Of a DNA stretch of 64,000 nucleotides, positions 17,772-26,927 are shown in pieces (positions within the stretch are counted from its first letter, which is position 1; each line of letters begins with the position of its first letter). The DNA is from Bryobacterales bacterium (GTDB taxonomy: Bacteria; Acidobacteriota; Terriglobia; Bryobacterales; UBA6623). The stretch lies in assembly GCA_028819575.1 (NCBI GenBank), contig JAPPLB010000050.1, forward strand, positions 1-64,000, given 5' to 3'. A program made the position numbers and the translations under genes. The notes below the pieces were generated by a model, which was not told the origin of the DNA, searched no databases, and saw nothing but the letters and a program-made list of their open reading frames with translations.

Positions 17772-18696
17772 CCGGGAGCACCCGGCGACGCGCGGATTGC
17801 ATCTCTTCGCGGTCTTCACGGCCGGCGCGACGTTCCTGTTGATCGTCGCGGGGGCTCTGGTGACGAGCCGCGACGCCGGTCTTTCCGTGCCGGACTGGCC
17901 CCTGTCGTACGGCCGGCTCATGCCTGAAATGATCGGCGGTGTTTTCTACGAGCACGGCCACCGCATGATCGCCGCTTTTGTCGGCTTTCTGACGATCATC
18001 CTGGCCGTGTGGACCTGGCGGGCTGATCAGCGGCGTTGGGTGCGTCATCTTGGCTGGGCTGCGCTGGCCGCTGTGATCGTGCAAGGACTGCTTGGTGGAC
18101 TCACGGTATTGTTCCTGCTGCCCACCGCCGTGTCGGTGAGCCACGCTTGTCTGGCTCAGTTGTTCTTCTCGATCACCGTGGTGCTGGCGTTGGTCACGTC
18201 GCGGTCTTGGCGCGAGCAGGACCGGCGGCTCGCCGCGCCATGGCCGCCCTCCAGGCCGTCGCTGCCGGTGCTTTGCGTCACGACCAATTTCGTCACCTTC
18301 GGACAGCTTTTGTTGGGAGCCGCGTTGCGGCACAAGGGACTTGGTATCATTTTTCATCTCATCGGCGCCGCGGCGGTTGCGGCGATGGTCTTTTGGGTGC
18401 TGGCGCGTGCAGCTCGCGAGCACTCCGGTGACGCGGGGATTTTCCCCTGGGCGCTGGCTTTGAACGGACTGGTGATGCTGCAACTGCTCCTCGGAGCCGG
18501 CGCTTACTGGATTCGCGAAGTCACCCGCCATGCCGTGCAGCCGCTCTGGCCGATGGTCGTGATCACGGTCGGACATGTAGCGCTCGGAGCGCTCATCCTG
18601 GCCCTCGGCGTAGTGTTGACATTTCAAGTCCATCACCGATTCGGTCGTCAAACCTCGTCTTCGTTCGAGCGCGAGGGAGTGCCCGTAACCACATGA
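17725..18696 (+). CDS. ctaA: Heme A synthase (COX15/CtaA family)
   Basis: The 323-aa protein has about eight transmembrane helices with GALVTSRDAGLSVPDWPLSYG, FYEHGHRMIAAFVG, and later HKGLGIIFHLIGA and VTVGHVALGALILA, the conserved His-containing segments of CtaA. It oxidises the heme O methyl group to the heme A formyl group. The listed start is GTG 17725, overlapping the previous gene by 47 bp; TTG at 17797, just before the first helix, is an alternative. It overlaps ctaB by 4 bp. Confidence 0.9.
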   Translation: MTPSPRTLSSATAQADREHPATRGLHLFAVFTAGATFLLIVAGALVTSRDAGLSVPDWPLSYGRLMPEMIGGVFYEHGHRMIAAFVGFLTIILAVWTWRADQRRWVRHLGWAALAAVIVQGLLGGLTVLFLLPTAVSVSHACLAQLFFSITVVLALVTSRSWREQDRRLAAPWPPSRPSLPVLCVTTNFVTFGQLLLGAALRHKGLGIIFHLIGAAAVAAMVFWVLARAAREHSGDAGIFPWALALNGLVMLQLLLGAGAYWIREVTRHAVQPLWPMVVITVGHVALGALILALGVVLTFQVHHRFGRQTSSSFEREGVPVTT

Positions 18697-19592
18697 GACC
18701 GGACTCCTCAACCGCCCCCGCTGTTCTCGCCGGCGCACATGCGCTGCTGCTCGACTACTGGGAGCTCACCAAACCGAGCGTTGTCTGGCTGATTCTGATG
18801 TCGACGGCCGTCGGTTTCTACATGGGGACATCCGGATCTTTGCCGCTCATTCTCTTGGTCCACACCATCATCGGGACCGCCTTGCTGGCCGCAGGCACGG
18901 GCGCGCTCAACCAGTGGTGGGAGCGCGAAGCAGACGCCAAAATGCGTCGCACCGAGAATCGTCCGCTGCCGGCGGGCCGTTTGCGGCCCGGTCCTGCACT
19001 GGTTTTCGGCCTTTTCCTCGCCGCCGCCGGTACGATCTACCTGTTGGCGGCCGTGAATGTGCTTGCCGCCGTTCTCGGATTTCTGACACTGGCTTGCTAC
19101 CTGTGGATCTACACGCCGTTGAAGAGCCGCACGCCCGCCGCGACGTTCGTCGGCGCTTTCCCCGGCGCGATGCCTCCGTTGATCGGCTGGGTCGCTGCTC
19201 GCGCGAGTATCGGTATCGAGGGCTGGGTGCTCTTCGCGATGCTCTTCCTGTGGCAGTTCCCGCATTTCTACGCCATTGCATGGATGTACCGTGAAGACTA
19301 CCAACGTGCAGGCATCCAGATGCTTCCGGTCGTTGAGCCGGACGGCATCTCGACCGGCCGGCAGGTTGTCTGCTACACCCTCGCTTTGATTCCGGTGAGC
19401 CTCGCGCCGACGCTGTTGGGCATGGCCGGCTTTCTGTACGCCGCTGCGGCTCTCGCGTCTGGCATCATCTATCTCTACTTCGGGATTCTGATGGCTCGGG
19501 AAAAGACCCGGCCTCAGGCGCGCCGCCTGCTGCAAGCTTCGGTCTTCTACCTGCCGCTGTTGTACTTTTTCCTCATCGTCGATAAGCTGTAG
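18693..19592 (+). CDS. ctaB: Protoheme IX farnesyltransferase (heme O synthase)
   Basis: The 299-aa polytopic protein contains NQWWEREADAKMRRTENRPLP, the Asp-rich prenyl diphosphate binding loop of CtaB/UbiA prenyltransferases, and WIYTPLKSRTPAATFVGAFPGAMPPLIGW. It farnesylates heme B for heme A-type oxidases. Overlap with ctaA (ATGA) implies coupling. The cytochrome oxidase structural genes expected nearby are not in this window; a repeat element follows instead. Confidence 0.94.
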   Translation: MRPDSSTAPAVLAGAHALLLDYWELTKPSVVWLILMSTAVGFYMGTSGSLPLILLVHTIIGTALLAAGTGALNQWWEREADAKMRRTENRPLPAGRLRPGPALVFGLFLAAAGTIYLLAAVNVLAAVLGFLTLACYLWIYTPLKSRTPAATFVGAFPGAMPPLIGWVAARASIGIEGWVLFAMLFLWQFPHFYAIAWMYREDYQRAGIQMLPVVEPDGISTGRQVVCYTLALIPVSLAPTLLGMAGFLYAAAALASGIIYLYFGILMAREKTRPQARRLLQASVFYLPLLYFFLIVDKL

Positions 19593-19637
19593 CACGTTGA
19601 CTTGGTCGGTCTTCCCGGCTTCCAATTCGATTCGTTG

Positions 19638-19816
19638 GCCTGCATTTCCCACCACGTGGCGAGGTGAAGTGCGTGAGAGACCCGTCAGCAGGAGGCGCGC
19701 GCCGCTTGGCGTGCGCAGGTGTTCATTGACCGTACATCGAGCACGGCAAGAAAGCGCAACGAAGTCATGGCGGTCGTGTCGCGTGCTTCGCACGTCAGGT
19801 GGTGGGAAATGCAGGC
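19638..19816 (+). repeat. MITE-like element, copy B
   Basis: This copy of 179 bp has a perfect 18 bp terminal inverted repeat (GCCTGCATTTCCCACCAC at the left and its complement at the right). Inside it shares with copies A and C the GCACGGCAAG and CGCAACGAAGTC segments. Relative to copy A, both ends carry the matching change (TCTCACC to TCCCACC), so the inverted repeat is preserved. It has no plausible protein. It lies between ctaB and a small ORF. The bases 19593-19637 and 19968-20026 around it show nothing else. Confidence 0.85.
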
Positions 19817-19967
19817 GAGCACTGGTATTGAAGCTGTTCCGCAGTTCGGCCCGCTGATGAATCTCGCCGAAATCGCCTTCATTGCACTGGCCTTCGTGAT
19901 GGCTGTGCTTCCGCTGCTTGGACGCGCCATTCAGATGGCGCGTAAAAACAGACGCCAACGCGGCTAG
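19809..19967 (+). CDS. Possible small membrane protein
   Basis: A reading of 52 aa from the ATG in the right end of repeat copy B (or 36 aa from ATG 19857) gives one hydrophobic helix (LAEIAFIALAFVMAVLPLLG) followed by a basic tail (RKNRRQRG), a plausible inner-membrane microprotein topology. There is no homology that I recognise and the start is unclear, because the first ATG belongs to the repeat. It may be fortuitous. Confidence 0.3.
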   Translation: MQASTGIEAVPQFGPLMNLAEIAFIALAFVMAVLPLLGRAIQMARKNRRQRG

Positions 19968-20026
19968 ACTCCCGGGACACGCATCATCAGCGGCCTGCCG
20001 CCCTACTTTATCAAGGACCATTCACC

Positions 20027-21640
20027 ATGCCAAAAACGTCGTCGATCAAAAACCGTGCCCGGCTGAGCCGCCGCGACATGTTCCGGGGTGGAGGCCTTGC
20101 CGCTTCGGGCTTGCTGGCTGGGACGGCCTCGACGGCCGCCGCCGCAATGCCTGCGTCGCCCAGCGTCTACACGAGGGTCGGCGTCAAACCCTTCATCAAC
20201 CTGACAGCGGCCGTCACGATCAACGGCGGCCTGCTGACGCTGCCCAACGTGAAGCAAGCGATGGAGGAGGCATCCCATTTTTCCGTCAACTTGGACGAGC
20301 TGATGGAGGGCGTCGGCAAGCGCCTCGCTGAGATCTTCCAATGTGAGGCGGCCCTCGTTACTTCCGGAGCGGCAGGGTCATTGACGCATGCCACCTCGGC
20401 TTGCCTCGCCGGGGGCGATCCCGAGCGGATTCAGCAGTTACCTGACCTGACGGGGCTCCGAACGCAAGTCATCATGCCCCGCGAGTCGCGCAATACGTAT
20501 GACCATGCGATTCGAGCCCTCGGCGTGAAGATGATCACCGTCGACACCCGCGAGGAATTTTACCGCGCACTGAGCCGCAACACCGCGATGATTTCCGTGC
20601 TCGGCAACGCGGAATCGCGGGGGCCGATCCGACTCGAGGAGTTCGTCGAAGCCGGACGCAAGTACGGAGCGCCGGTGCTCGTCGACGCTTCGCCGGAGTG
20701 GCCGCAGTCGCCGGACCCCTATCTGGCGCGAGGCGCCGACCTGGTCGCCTATTCGGGCGGCAAGATCTGCGCCGGCCCACAGTGCAGCGGATTCCTGATT
20801 GGCCGAAAAGACCTCATCCACGCCGCTTGGATGAACAGTGCGCCTCATCATGCTTTCGGCCGCATGATGAAGGTCGGGAAGGAAGAGATCATGGGCGCGC
20901 TGGCCGCTGCCGAGTTCACCTTGAGCCGGCGCAACGTCGAGAACGAAGTCGACAAGTGGAACGGATGGATCCGGCGGATTGACGCCAAGCTCAGGAAGGT
21001 TACGGGAGTGCGGACGAAGCACAACCCGCCTCCGGGAAAGAATCCGCATCCCGTTCTCGAGATCGCCTGGGACCCCGAGCGCATCGGCTACACCGCTGGC
21101 GAGGTTCACGATGTCCTGATGGGCAGCGAGCCTCGGGTTCAGACGCACGCAGGGGGCGTGGGCCACCGTTTCGCCATTCGGGTCGGCAACTGCCGGGAGG
21201 ACCAGATCGATGTGGTGGCGGACCGCCTCGCGGAAGTATTCCGCAGCGCGCCCAAGCCGAAACCAGAACGCCAAATGCCTCCGGCAGCGGATGTCTCGGG
21301 CCGTTGGGATGTGGAGATCAGCTTTGTCCGCGGCTCAGCCCGTCACAGCCTGTACTTCGATGCCGAAGGCGGTCATCTGCGCGGGACGCACATCGGACAA
21401 CGTGGACAAGGCGAGCTGGCCGGCTCCATCAATGGCAACCGCGTCCGCTTCAGCAGTCGATTGACGTACGACGCCGAGCGCAGCGGCTATCTGTTCGACG
21501 GCGAGCTGAAGGGCGCCGAGATCGCCGGCGCTGTCGATCTCGGCGAATACGGCGAGGCCACCTTCAAGGCGTGGCGTCACGAATACGGAAAACCTCGCCG
21601 CAAGGATCCTTCCGTTTCTGGGAAGACAGAGAAAATCTAA
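20027..21640 (+). CDS. Tat-exported SelA-like PLP-dependent enzyme with C-terminal beta domain (paralogue 2)
   Basis: The 537-aa protein has the same three-part plan as the genes at 5971 and 59750: a twin-arginine leader (LSRRDMFRGGG, then Ala-rich), a SelA-like PLP domain with the cofactor lysine motif AYSGGKICAGPQCSG and the NSAPHHAFGRMMKVGKE segment, and a C-terminal beta domain (VSGRWDVEISFVRGSA to GAVDLGEYGE). Some substitutions near the active site (ASPEWPQSPDP for AAAEGLTIPNV in paralogue 1) suggest a different substrate. It lacks the hairpin element found before paralogues 1 and 3, and instead has repeat copy B upstream. The next gene is convergent. Confidence 0.8.
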   Translation: MPKTSSIKNRARLSRRDMFRGGGLAASGLLAGTASTAAAAMPASPSVYTRVGVKPFINLTAAVTINGGLLTLPNVKQAMEEASHFSVNLDELMEGVGKRLAEIFQCEAALVTSGAAGSLTHATSACLAGGDPERIQQLPDLTGLRTQVIMPRESRNTYDHAIRALGVKMITVDTREEFYRALSRNTAMISVLGNAESRGPIRLEEFVEAGRKYGAPVLVDASPEWPQSPDPYLARGADLVAYSGGKICAGPQCSGFLIGRKDLIHAAWMNSAPHHAFGRMMKVGKEEIMGALAAAEFTLSRRNVENEVDKWNGWIRRIDAKLRKVTGVRTKHNPPPGKNPHPVLEIAWDPERIGYTAGEVHDVLMGSEPRVQTHAGGVGHRFAIRVGNCREDQIDVVADRLAEVFRSAPKPKPERQMPPAADVSGRWDVEISFVRGSARHSLYFDAEGGHLRGTHIGQRGQGELAGSINGNRVRFSSRLTYDAERSGYLFDGELKGAEIAGAVDLGEYGEATFKAWRHEYGKPRRKDPSVSGKTEKI

Positions 21641-21734
21641 ACCGCTTGGAGCATCTCCAGGAGCAGGGGTTGCACTCTGACGGCCTTGAACTCCTGCAAA
21701 CTTTTTTGAAAAGCACTTCGCTGCAATGCCGTAT

Positions 21735-23456
21735 TCAGCGTCTCTGTGACGGTTCCTGGCGAACAGTCCGGCGTGAAGATCCGGATTCCCGGACCTCGAT
21801 CATGCGATCGCATTCGATATCCGTAAGGGTTTGAACCGCGCCATGGGGCCAGATGACCTCGAGTTTGCGGATGGAAGTCTCTTCCCCAAGGCCGAAGTGG
21901 ACACGGATATCACTCGCAGAAAGATAGCTGCCCACCGAACCCACAAACGACTCCTGCATGCGGCCCGACCCGGTTTCGATGCGGATCCGGGCTCCGCGGC
22001 CCTCGTAACTGCCTTGCGCCGAGATCAACTGAACGCTGAGCCAATGGTTCGAAGACTCCGTAATATTTTTCAGGACCAGCGCCCGCTCGTTGTTGGCGTT
22101 GACGACGATGTCCATTCGTCCGTCGTTGTCGAGGTCGCCAAACGCGGCGCCGCGTCCCGCTGCCGGTTTGTGGAAAACAGAACCGGCATTCTTCGATATA
22201 TCGAAGAACCGCCCGAATACGTTCTTCAGCATCAGGAAAGGCTCGCGGAAAGCGAGCGCGGGATCGGACCACTCGATGTCATCCATGACGTGACCTTGCG
22301 CAACGAAGAGGTCCCGCCAACCATCGTTGTCGAAGTCGACGAGTCCAGCTCCCCAGCCGGAGTGCATATCGGTCAGCGGACCCAGCCCGCTTGATCCCGC
22401 TACGCTTCGGAACTCTCCGCCACGGTTGCGAAACAGCCAGTAACTCTGTCGTGCGAGGGCATTGACGAAGATGTCAGGCTGTCCGTCGTTGTCATAGTCG
22501 GCAAAGGCGACGCCCATTCCCGCGAAGTCGCGGCCGTCGGCGTCATAGGCAACCCCGGCAGCCACGCCGACCTCCTCGAAGCGCTTGCCGTCGAGGTTGC
22601 GGAAGAGCTGTTGCGGGTATGCATCGTTTGCAACGAAGATGTCGACCCAGCCGTCGCGGTCGTAGTCCCCGAGAGCCACGCCGAGGCCCTTGCCGGAGTA
22701 AGCACTGATACCGGTGGTGCGAGAGACATCCTCGAACTTTCCTTGGCCGGTGTTTCGGAAAAGCAGGTGTTCGATGGGCGCGAAACGTCGCGGATGGCAG
22801 TAGGAGCGCCGATCAGGCAGGCCGTTGCCGCACGGAATGTTCCTGGAAAAGTCCCAGTCCAGGTAGCGCGCCACGAAGAGATCGAGTTGGCCGTCGCGGT
22901 CGTAGTCGACGAAGGCGGCGCCCGACGACCATCCCCTTCCCCCTACTCCGGCTTCCGCAGTCACGTCAGTGAATAAGCCGGCTCCGTCGTTTTCCAGCAG
23001 GATGTTGCTGCCGAAGTTCGTGACGTAGAGGTCGGGGTCGCCGTCATTGTCGTAGTCTCCGACAGCCGCGCCCATGCCGTAGCCCCGGCCCGCTGCGCCG
23101 GCGGCTTCGGTGACGTCCTTGAAGCGCCAGTCTCCGAGGTTGCGATAGAGACGGTTCCAATAGGCCGGGTCGGTCTTGTCGGGCTCCGCACCGTCAAGCA
23201 TGGGGGCATCGAGCGCGGCTCCGTTCACGAGATAGATATCGAGCAGTCCGTCTCCGTCGTAGTCGAGGAGAGCCACTCCCGAGCCCATCGTCTCGATCAG
23301 ATATTTCTGCGATGTTCGGCCGGAACGATGCTCGAAAGAGACGCCGCCCGACACGGCTATGTCAACGAACCTTGGCGAAACGAGCCCCGGTTGCGCCTGA
23401 AGCAGGAGAGTGACTCCAAGCACGCCGGCGATCAGTACCGTGCGCAGGATGGGCAT
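21735..23456 (-). CDS. Secreted FG-GAP/VCBS-repeat protein with ASPIC/UnbV C-terminus (CRTAC1-like)
   Basis: From ATG 23456 (573 aa) the protein has a signal peptide (MPILRTVLIAGVLGVTLLLQ), then a beta-propeller of calcium-binding repeats of the type GVALGDYDRDGWVDIFVAN (about seven blades with DxDxDG cores), and a C-terminal UnbV-type region with NHWLSVQLI and GARIRIETGSG. Such proteins are secreted or surface-bound and common in Acidobacteriota and Planctomycetota; their role is not established. The track start at 23483 is TTG and adds nine residues before the natural signal peptide. Confidence 0.85.
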   Translation of the reverse strand: MPILRTVLIAGVLGVTLLLQAQPGLVSPRFVDIAVSGGVSFEHRSGRTSQKYLIETMGSGVALLDYDGDGLLDIYLVNGAALDAPMLDGAEPDKTDPAYWNRLYRNLGDWRFKDVTEAAGAAGRGYGMGAAVGDYDNDGDPDLYVTNFGSNILLENDGAGLFTDVTAEAGVGGRGWSSGAAFVDYDRDGQLDLFVARYLDWDFSRNIPCGNGLPDRRSYCHPRRFAPIEHLLFRNTGQGKFEDVSRTTGISAYSGKGLGVALGDYDRDGWVDIFVANDAYPQQLFRNLDGKRFEEVGVAAGVAYDADGRDFAGMGVAFADYDNDGQPDIFVNALARQSYWLFRNRGGEFRSVAGSSGLGPLTDMHSGWGAGLVDFDNDGWRDLFVAQGHVMDDIEWSDPALAFREPFLMLKNVFGRFFDISKNAGSVFHKPAAGRGAAFGDLDNDGRMDIVVNANNERALVLKNITESSNHWLSVQLISAQGSYEGRGARIRIETGSGRMQESFVGSVGSYLSASDIRVHFGLGEETSIRKLEVIWPHGAVQTLTDIECDRMIEVRESGSSRRTVRQEPSQRR

Positions 23457-23597
23457 CGCGATCAGAACCCACCATAGCGGCAACGAGCATTACTGACAAT
23501 CGCCGGGGCGACGCTGGCGCCACGATCGACTTCGCATATTGACGCGAAAAGGATTCGACGCCGTCATGAAGATGATGGATAATAAGGTCCACGGCAA

Positions 23598-25508
23598 ATG
23601 ATCGACACGCTTCGAGCAATCGCCTGTCTGTTGCTCGCCTGTGGAATGACGAGCGGGCAGCAGTTGTCTCCCCAGGCACGCGAGCGCATGGAGCGTGCGC
23701 ACCAGATTCCTCAGAGAGCGCCGGCTTCGGAAGTTGCCCAGGAATTGACCCAGCAGGCAGCGGAGGTGCGACCGGGCGGGGCGGCCGTGAAAACGCCGGT
23801 TGAGCGGCGGAACTTCATCGACGAGCATATCTTCGGCCGGATCGAGCGAGACGGCATCCCTCACGCCGGGCCGGCGTCGGACCGTGAATTTGCGCGGCGT
23901 GCTTATTTGGACGCGACGGGCCGCATCCCGCCGATCGATGAGTTGCTGGCCTTCCTCGAGGATATCGACCCCGAGAAGCGCGACAATCTGGTGGATCGTC
24001 TGGTCGACAGCGATGAGTTCGTCGAGCGCTGGTCCTACTATTTCGAGGACTTGTTCCGGGCGGGCAACCGCATGGGGTTCGGAAAGAACCTCTTTCACTA
24101 TTGGATCGTGGAATGGCTGCGTCTCGACCGTTCGTACGCCGATGTGGCCACTGACTTGCTGACCCAGGGTGGAAAGAGCAGCCATTCGTCACCGGGAGCG
24201 CTATATTTCGCGCGTGATTTCGTCAAGGCAAAAGACGATCCGGAAGAACCGGACGCGCTCGATCTGGTGAACCGCGCCGACGCGATCGACGAATTCACGA
24301 TCACATACAGCAAGGTGCTGCTGGGCATGAATCCGGGTTGCATCTCCTGCCACGATGGAGCGGGGCATCTCGAGAAAGTGAACGTGTTCTTCTCACGCAA
24401 AACGCGCGAGGAGTTTTTTCAGCAGGCGTCTTTCTTCGGCAGGACGCGGATGGTGATGAACTGGGAGAACGGCTTCCAGGCAAATACCGAATACACGGTA
24501 GATGATGTCGAGCCCGGGTATCCGACCAGCAGCGAGAGTATCGTTCGCGTCCCGCGGACGGGCGGGTCGAACGAGCCGCGATTCATCCTGACGGGCGAGG
24601 CGGCCCGGCCCGAAGCCATGCCCCGGGACGAGTTGGCTCGGCTGCTGACGGGGCATATCCAGTTTTCACGTGCCATCACGAATCGCATCTGGGCGGAGTT
24701 GATGGGGTTCGGCATTGTCGAGCCGCTGGACGACTTTGACCTGGCACGGTACTACCCGGACCAGGAGCTGCCCGAAGGCTGGTCGATGCAGCCCTCGAAC
24801 CCGCAATTGCTGGATGCGATGGCGCGAGATTTTCAGGCGCACGATTACAGCTTCAAGCACTTGCTGCGGACGATCATGAAGTCCAACGCCTACCGGCTCT
24901 CTTCGAAGTTCGACGGAGAATGGAAGCCCGAGTATGCGAACTACTATCCGCGGAAGTTCGTGCGCATGTTGAGTGCGGCGGAACTGCACGACTCGATTGT
25001 CACGGCGACGGCGCGGCCAGGGTCTTATAAGAGCGGAGTGGATGATGTCGCCACGGCGATGGCGTTGCTGGACCCGGCGCACGTGAATCGCGAGGTAAAG
25101 GAGTTTCTGCGCGCTTTCGGACAGCAGAGCCGCGACTCGCTGCCGGCGAAGACGGCGAGGTCGTCGCTGCAGGCGATGCTGATGATGAATTCGCAGGTTG
25201 TGCTCGATCGCGTGAAGGCGGAAGGCAACAGCCGGGTCGATCAACTGCTCGGACGCCTCGAAGATGACCGTATCGTGATCGAGCAGAGTTTCCGCACGGC
25301 GATCGGACGCGAGCCGAGCGCGGCGGAACGGGAACGGGTTCTCGACCGCGGCCTGGTGGAGAAGGTCTACCTGGCGACGCTTTCGCGGCGCCCGTTGCCG
25401 GCGGAGATGGATATCGCGCTGAGCGCTCTGCACGAGGATCGCAAGCAGGGGATGGAGAACTTGCAGTGGGCACTGCTGAACAAACCTGAATTCCTGTTCA
25501 ACTATTAG
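23598..25508 (+). CDS. DUF1549/DUF1553 domain protein with one heme-like CxxCH
   Basis: The 636-aa secreted protein has a signal peptide, a DUF1549 region (about residues 75-240, with FARRAYLDATGRIPPIDELLAFL and VDRLVDSDEFVERWSYYFEDL), a single CISCHDGAGH motif near residue 251, and a DUF1553 region in the C-terminal half (RLLTGHIQFSRAITNRIWAELMG, LLRTIMKSNAYRLSS). Family members are abundant in Planctomycetota and Acidobacteriota, paired with DUF1501 proteins as here, and are presumed to act on polymers or in electron transfer. The reaction is unknown. Confidence 0.87.
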   Translation: MIDTLRAIACLLLACGMTSGQQLSPQARERMERAHQIPQRAPASEVAQELTQQAAEVRPGGAAVKTPVERRNFIDEHIFGRIERDGIPHAGPASDREFARRAYLDATGRIPPIDELLAFLEDIDPEKRDNLVDRLVDSDEFVERWSYYFEDLFRAGNRMGFGKNLFHYWIVEWLRLDRSYADVATDLLTQGGKSSHSSPGALYFARDFVKAKDDPEEPDALDLVNRADAIDEFTITYSKVLLGMNPGCISCHDGAGHLEKVNVFFSRKTREEFFQQASFFGRTRMVMNWENGFQANTEYTVDDVEPGYPTSSESIVRVPRTGGSNEPRFILTGEAARPEAMPRDELARLLTGHIQFSRAITNRIWAELMGFGIVEPLDDFDLARYYPDQELPEGWSMQPSNPQLLDAMARDFQAHDYSFKHLLRTIMKSNAYRLSSKFDGEWKPEYANYYPRKFVRMLSAAELHDSIVTATARPGSYKSGVDDVATAMALLDPAHVNREVKEFLRAFGQQSRDSLPAKTARSSLQAMLMMNSQVVLDRVKAEGNSRVDQLLGRLEDDRIVIEQSFRTAIGREPSAAERERVLDRGLVEKVYLATLSRRPLPAEMDIALSALHEDRKQGMENLQWALLNKPEFLFNY

Positions 25509-25524
25509 CACCAGTGAGGATCAC

Positions 25525-26913
25525 ATGATCAAGACCGTTCGGGATACTCTCCCTTTCCGCCGGGACGTGCTGAAGTTGGGAACGCTGAGCCTGCTGAGCG
25601 GGTTTGTGGAGCAGGGCTTGTGGCCTCCGCGCGTGCGAGCGGCGGGTAAGTCGAACCCCCGAGGGACAGCGCGAAACTGCATCGTGGTCGAGGCGGCGGG
25701 AGCGATCAGCCACACTGACACCTTCGACTTCAAGGAGAACGCCGGAACTCAATCCGATTTCGACGTGCGGCAGATTCGGAACGACCTCTATCTCTCGCAC
25801 CGCTTGTTCCCCGAGCTGTCGTCGGAAATGGACAAGGTGGCGGTCGTGCGCTCGTTTTGGAGCCACGAGGTGGTTCACTTCCGTGGTGAGTACTACACAC
25901 GGGCCGGACGTCCCTTGAACCCGGCGCAGGTTTCCGAGATTTCGCCAGTGGGTTCCGTAGTGTCCTACGAACTTGAGCCGCAACGGCGTGAGACGGATAC
26001 GTTCCCGACGTTCGTGACTTGCAACCTCGGTTCGGCGGCGCTGCCGAGCGGATTCCTGCACCCGCGCTTTTCCGGACTGGATATCAATGCTCAGGCCGGC
26101 GTCGGAAGCGTGTCGGCTCAGGGCGAAGCGCTCGATCTTCTACAGGAACGATTTCGGTTGCTCAGCGAATTGGAGAAGGTCGTCGCCAAAGACTACCAAA
26201 GCCGCGGGCGCGATCTCACGGGCTTCAGCACATTCCAGCAGGATGCCTACCGGATCCTTGGAGATGGGCGTTGGCCGAGGGCGCTTGAACTCAAGGATGA
26301 AGATCGCAGGCGCTATGGAGAGAATGCGGTCGGGCTCGGTTGTCTGCTGGCACGGAATCTGATCCGGGCGGACGCGGGCACGCGGTACGTTCACGTGAAG
26401 CATCCGGGCTGGGACCATCACAAGAACATCTTCGACCACTCGAAGAAGAGCAATCACTACAATCACTGCACGTCTCTCGACAGAGCACTGGCGAACCTGC
26501 TGCGCGATCTCGGGAAAACTCCTTCCCCACACGATCCCGAGAAAACGCTGCTCGATGACACGATCGTCGCCGTGCCGACCGAGTTTGGGCGCGTGCCGGG
26601 GCCGCTCAACGGCGTGGCCGGGCGGCATCACTACAACAGGTGCTACATCGGTCTGTTTGCAGGTGGTGGCGTAATCGGCGGACGGATCATCGGGCGCACC
26701 GACGCCGCGGGCGAAAACGCCACCGAGACCGGCTGGAAATACGGCATGCAACCGAAGACGGAGAACATCTACGCCTCTGTGTACTCTGCCCTGGGTATCG
26801 ACTGGAGAAAAGAGATCACCAACACGCCTTCCAAACGCGTCTACCGTTACGTAGATCCTCTCGGCGCGACTGAGCCTTGTATCGACGACGAGATCGCAGA
26901 ACTCTTCGTCTAG
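25525..26913 (+). CDS. DUF1501 family protein (sulfatase/alkaline-phosphatase-like fold)
   Basis: The 462-aa protein starts 16 bp after the DUF1549/1553 gene. The N-terminus (FRRDVLKLGTLSLLSGF) looks like a Tat leader. The body shows the DUF1501 pattern: CIVVEAAGAISHTDTFDFK, VVRSFWSHEVVHFRGEYYTRAG, VHVKHPGWDHHKNIFDHSKK and VVPTEFGR-like VPTEFGRVPG, which carry metal-binding His/Asp candidates. DUF1501 proteins are typical partners of DUF1549/1553 proteins; their substrate is not known. The FGE-like gene follows in the same direction. Confidence 0.87.
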   Translation: MIKTVRDTLPFRRDVLKLGTLSLLSGFVEQGLWPPRVRAAGKSNPRGTARNCIVVEAAGAISHTDTFDFKENAGTQSDFDVRQIRNDLYLSHRLFPELSSEMDKVAVVRSFWSHEVVHFRGEYYTRAGRPLNPAQVSEISPVGSVVSYELEPQRRETDTFPTFVTCNLGSAALPSGFLHPRFSGLDINAQAGVGSVSAQGEALDLLQERFRLLSELEKVVAKDYQSRGRDLTGFSTFQQDAYRILGDGRWPRALELKDEDRRRYGENAVGLGCLLARNLIRADAGTRYVHVKHPGWDHHKNIFDHSKKSNHYNHCTSLDRALANLLRDLGKTPSPHDPEKTLLDDTIVAVPTEFGRVPGPLNGVAGRHHYNRCYIGLFAGGGVIGGRIIGRTDAAGENATETGWKYGMQPKTENIYASVYSALGIDWRKEITNTPSKRVYRYVDPLGATEPCIDDEIAELFV

Positions 26914-26927
26914 GACCGATCGATCTG

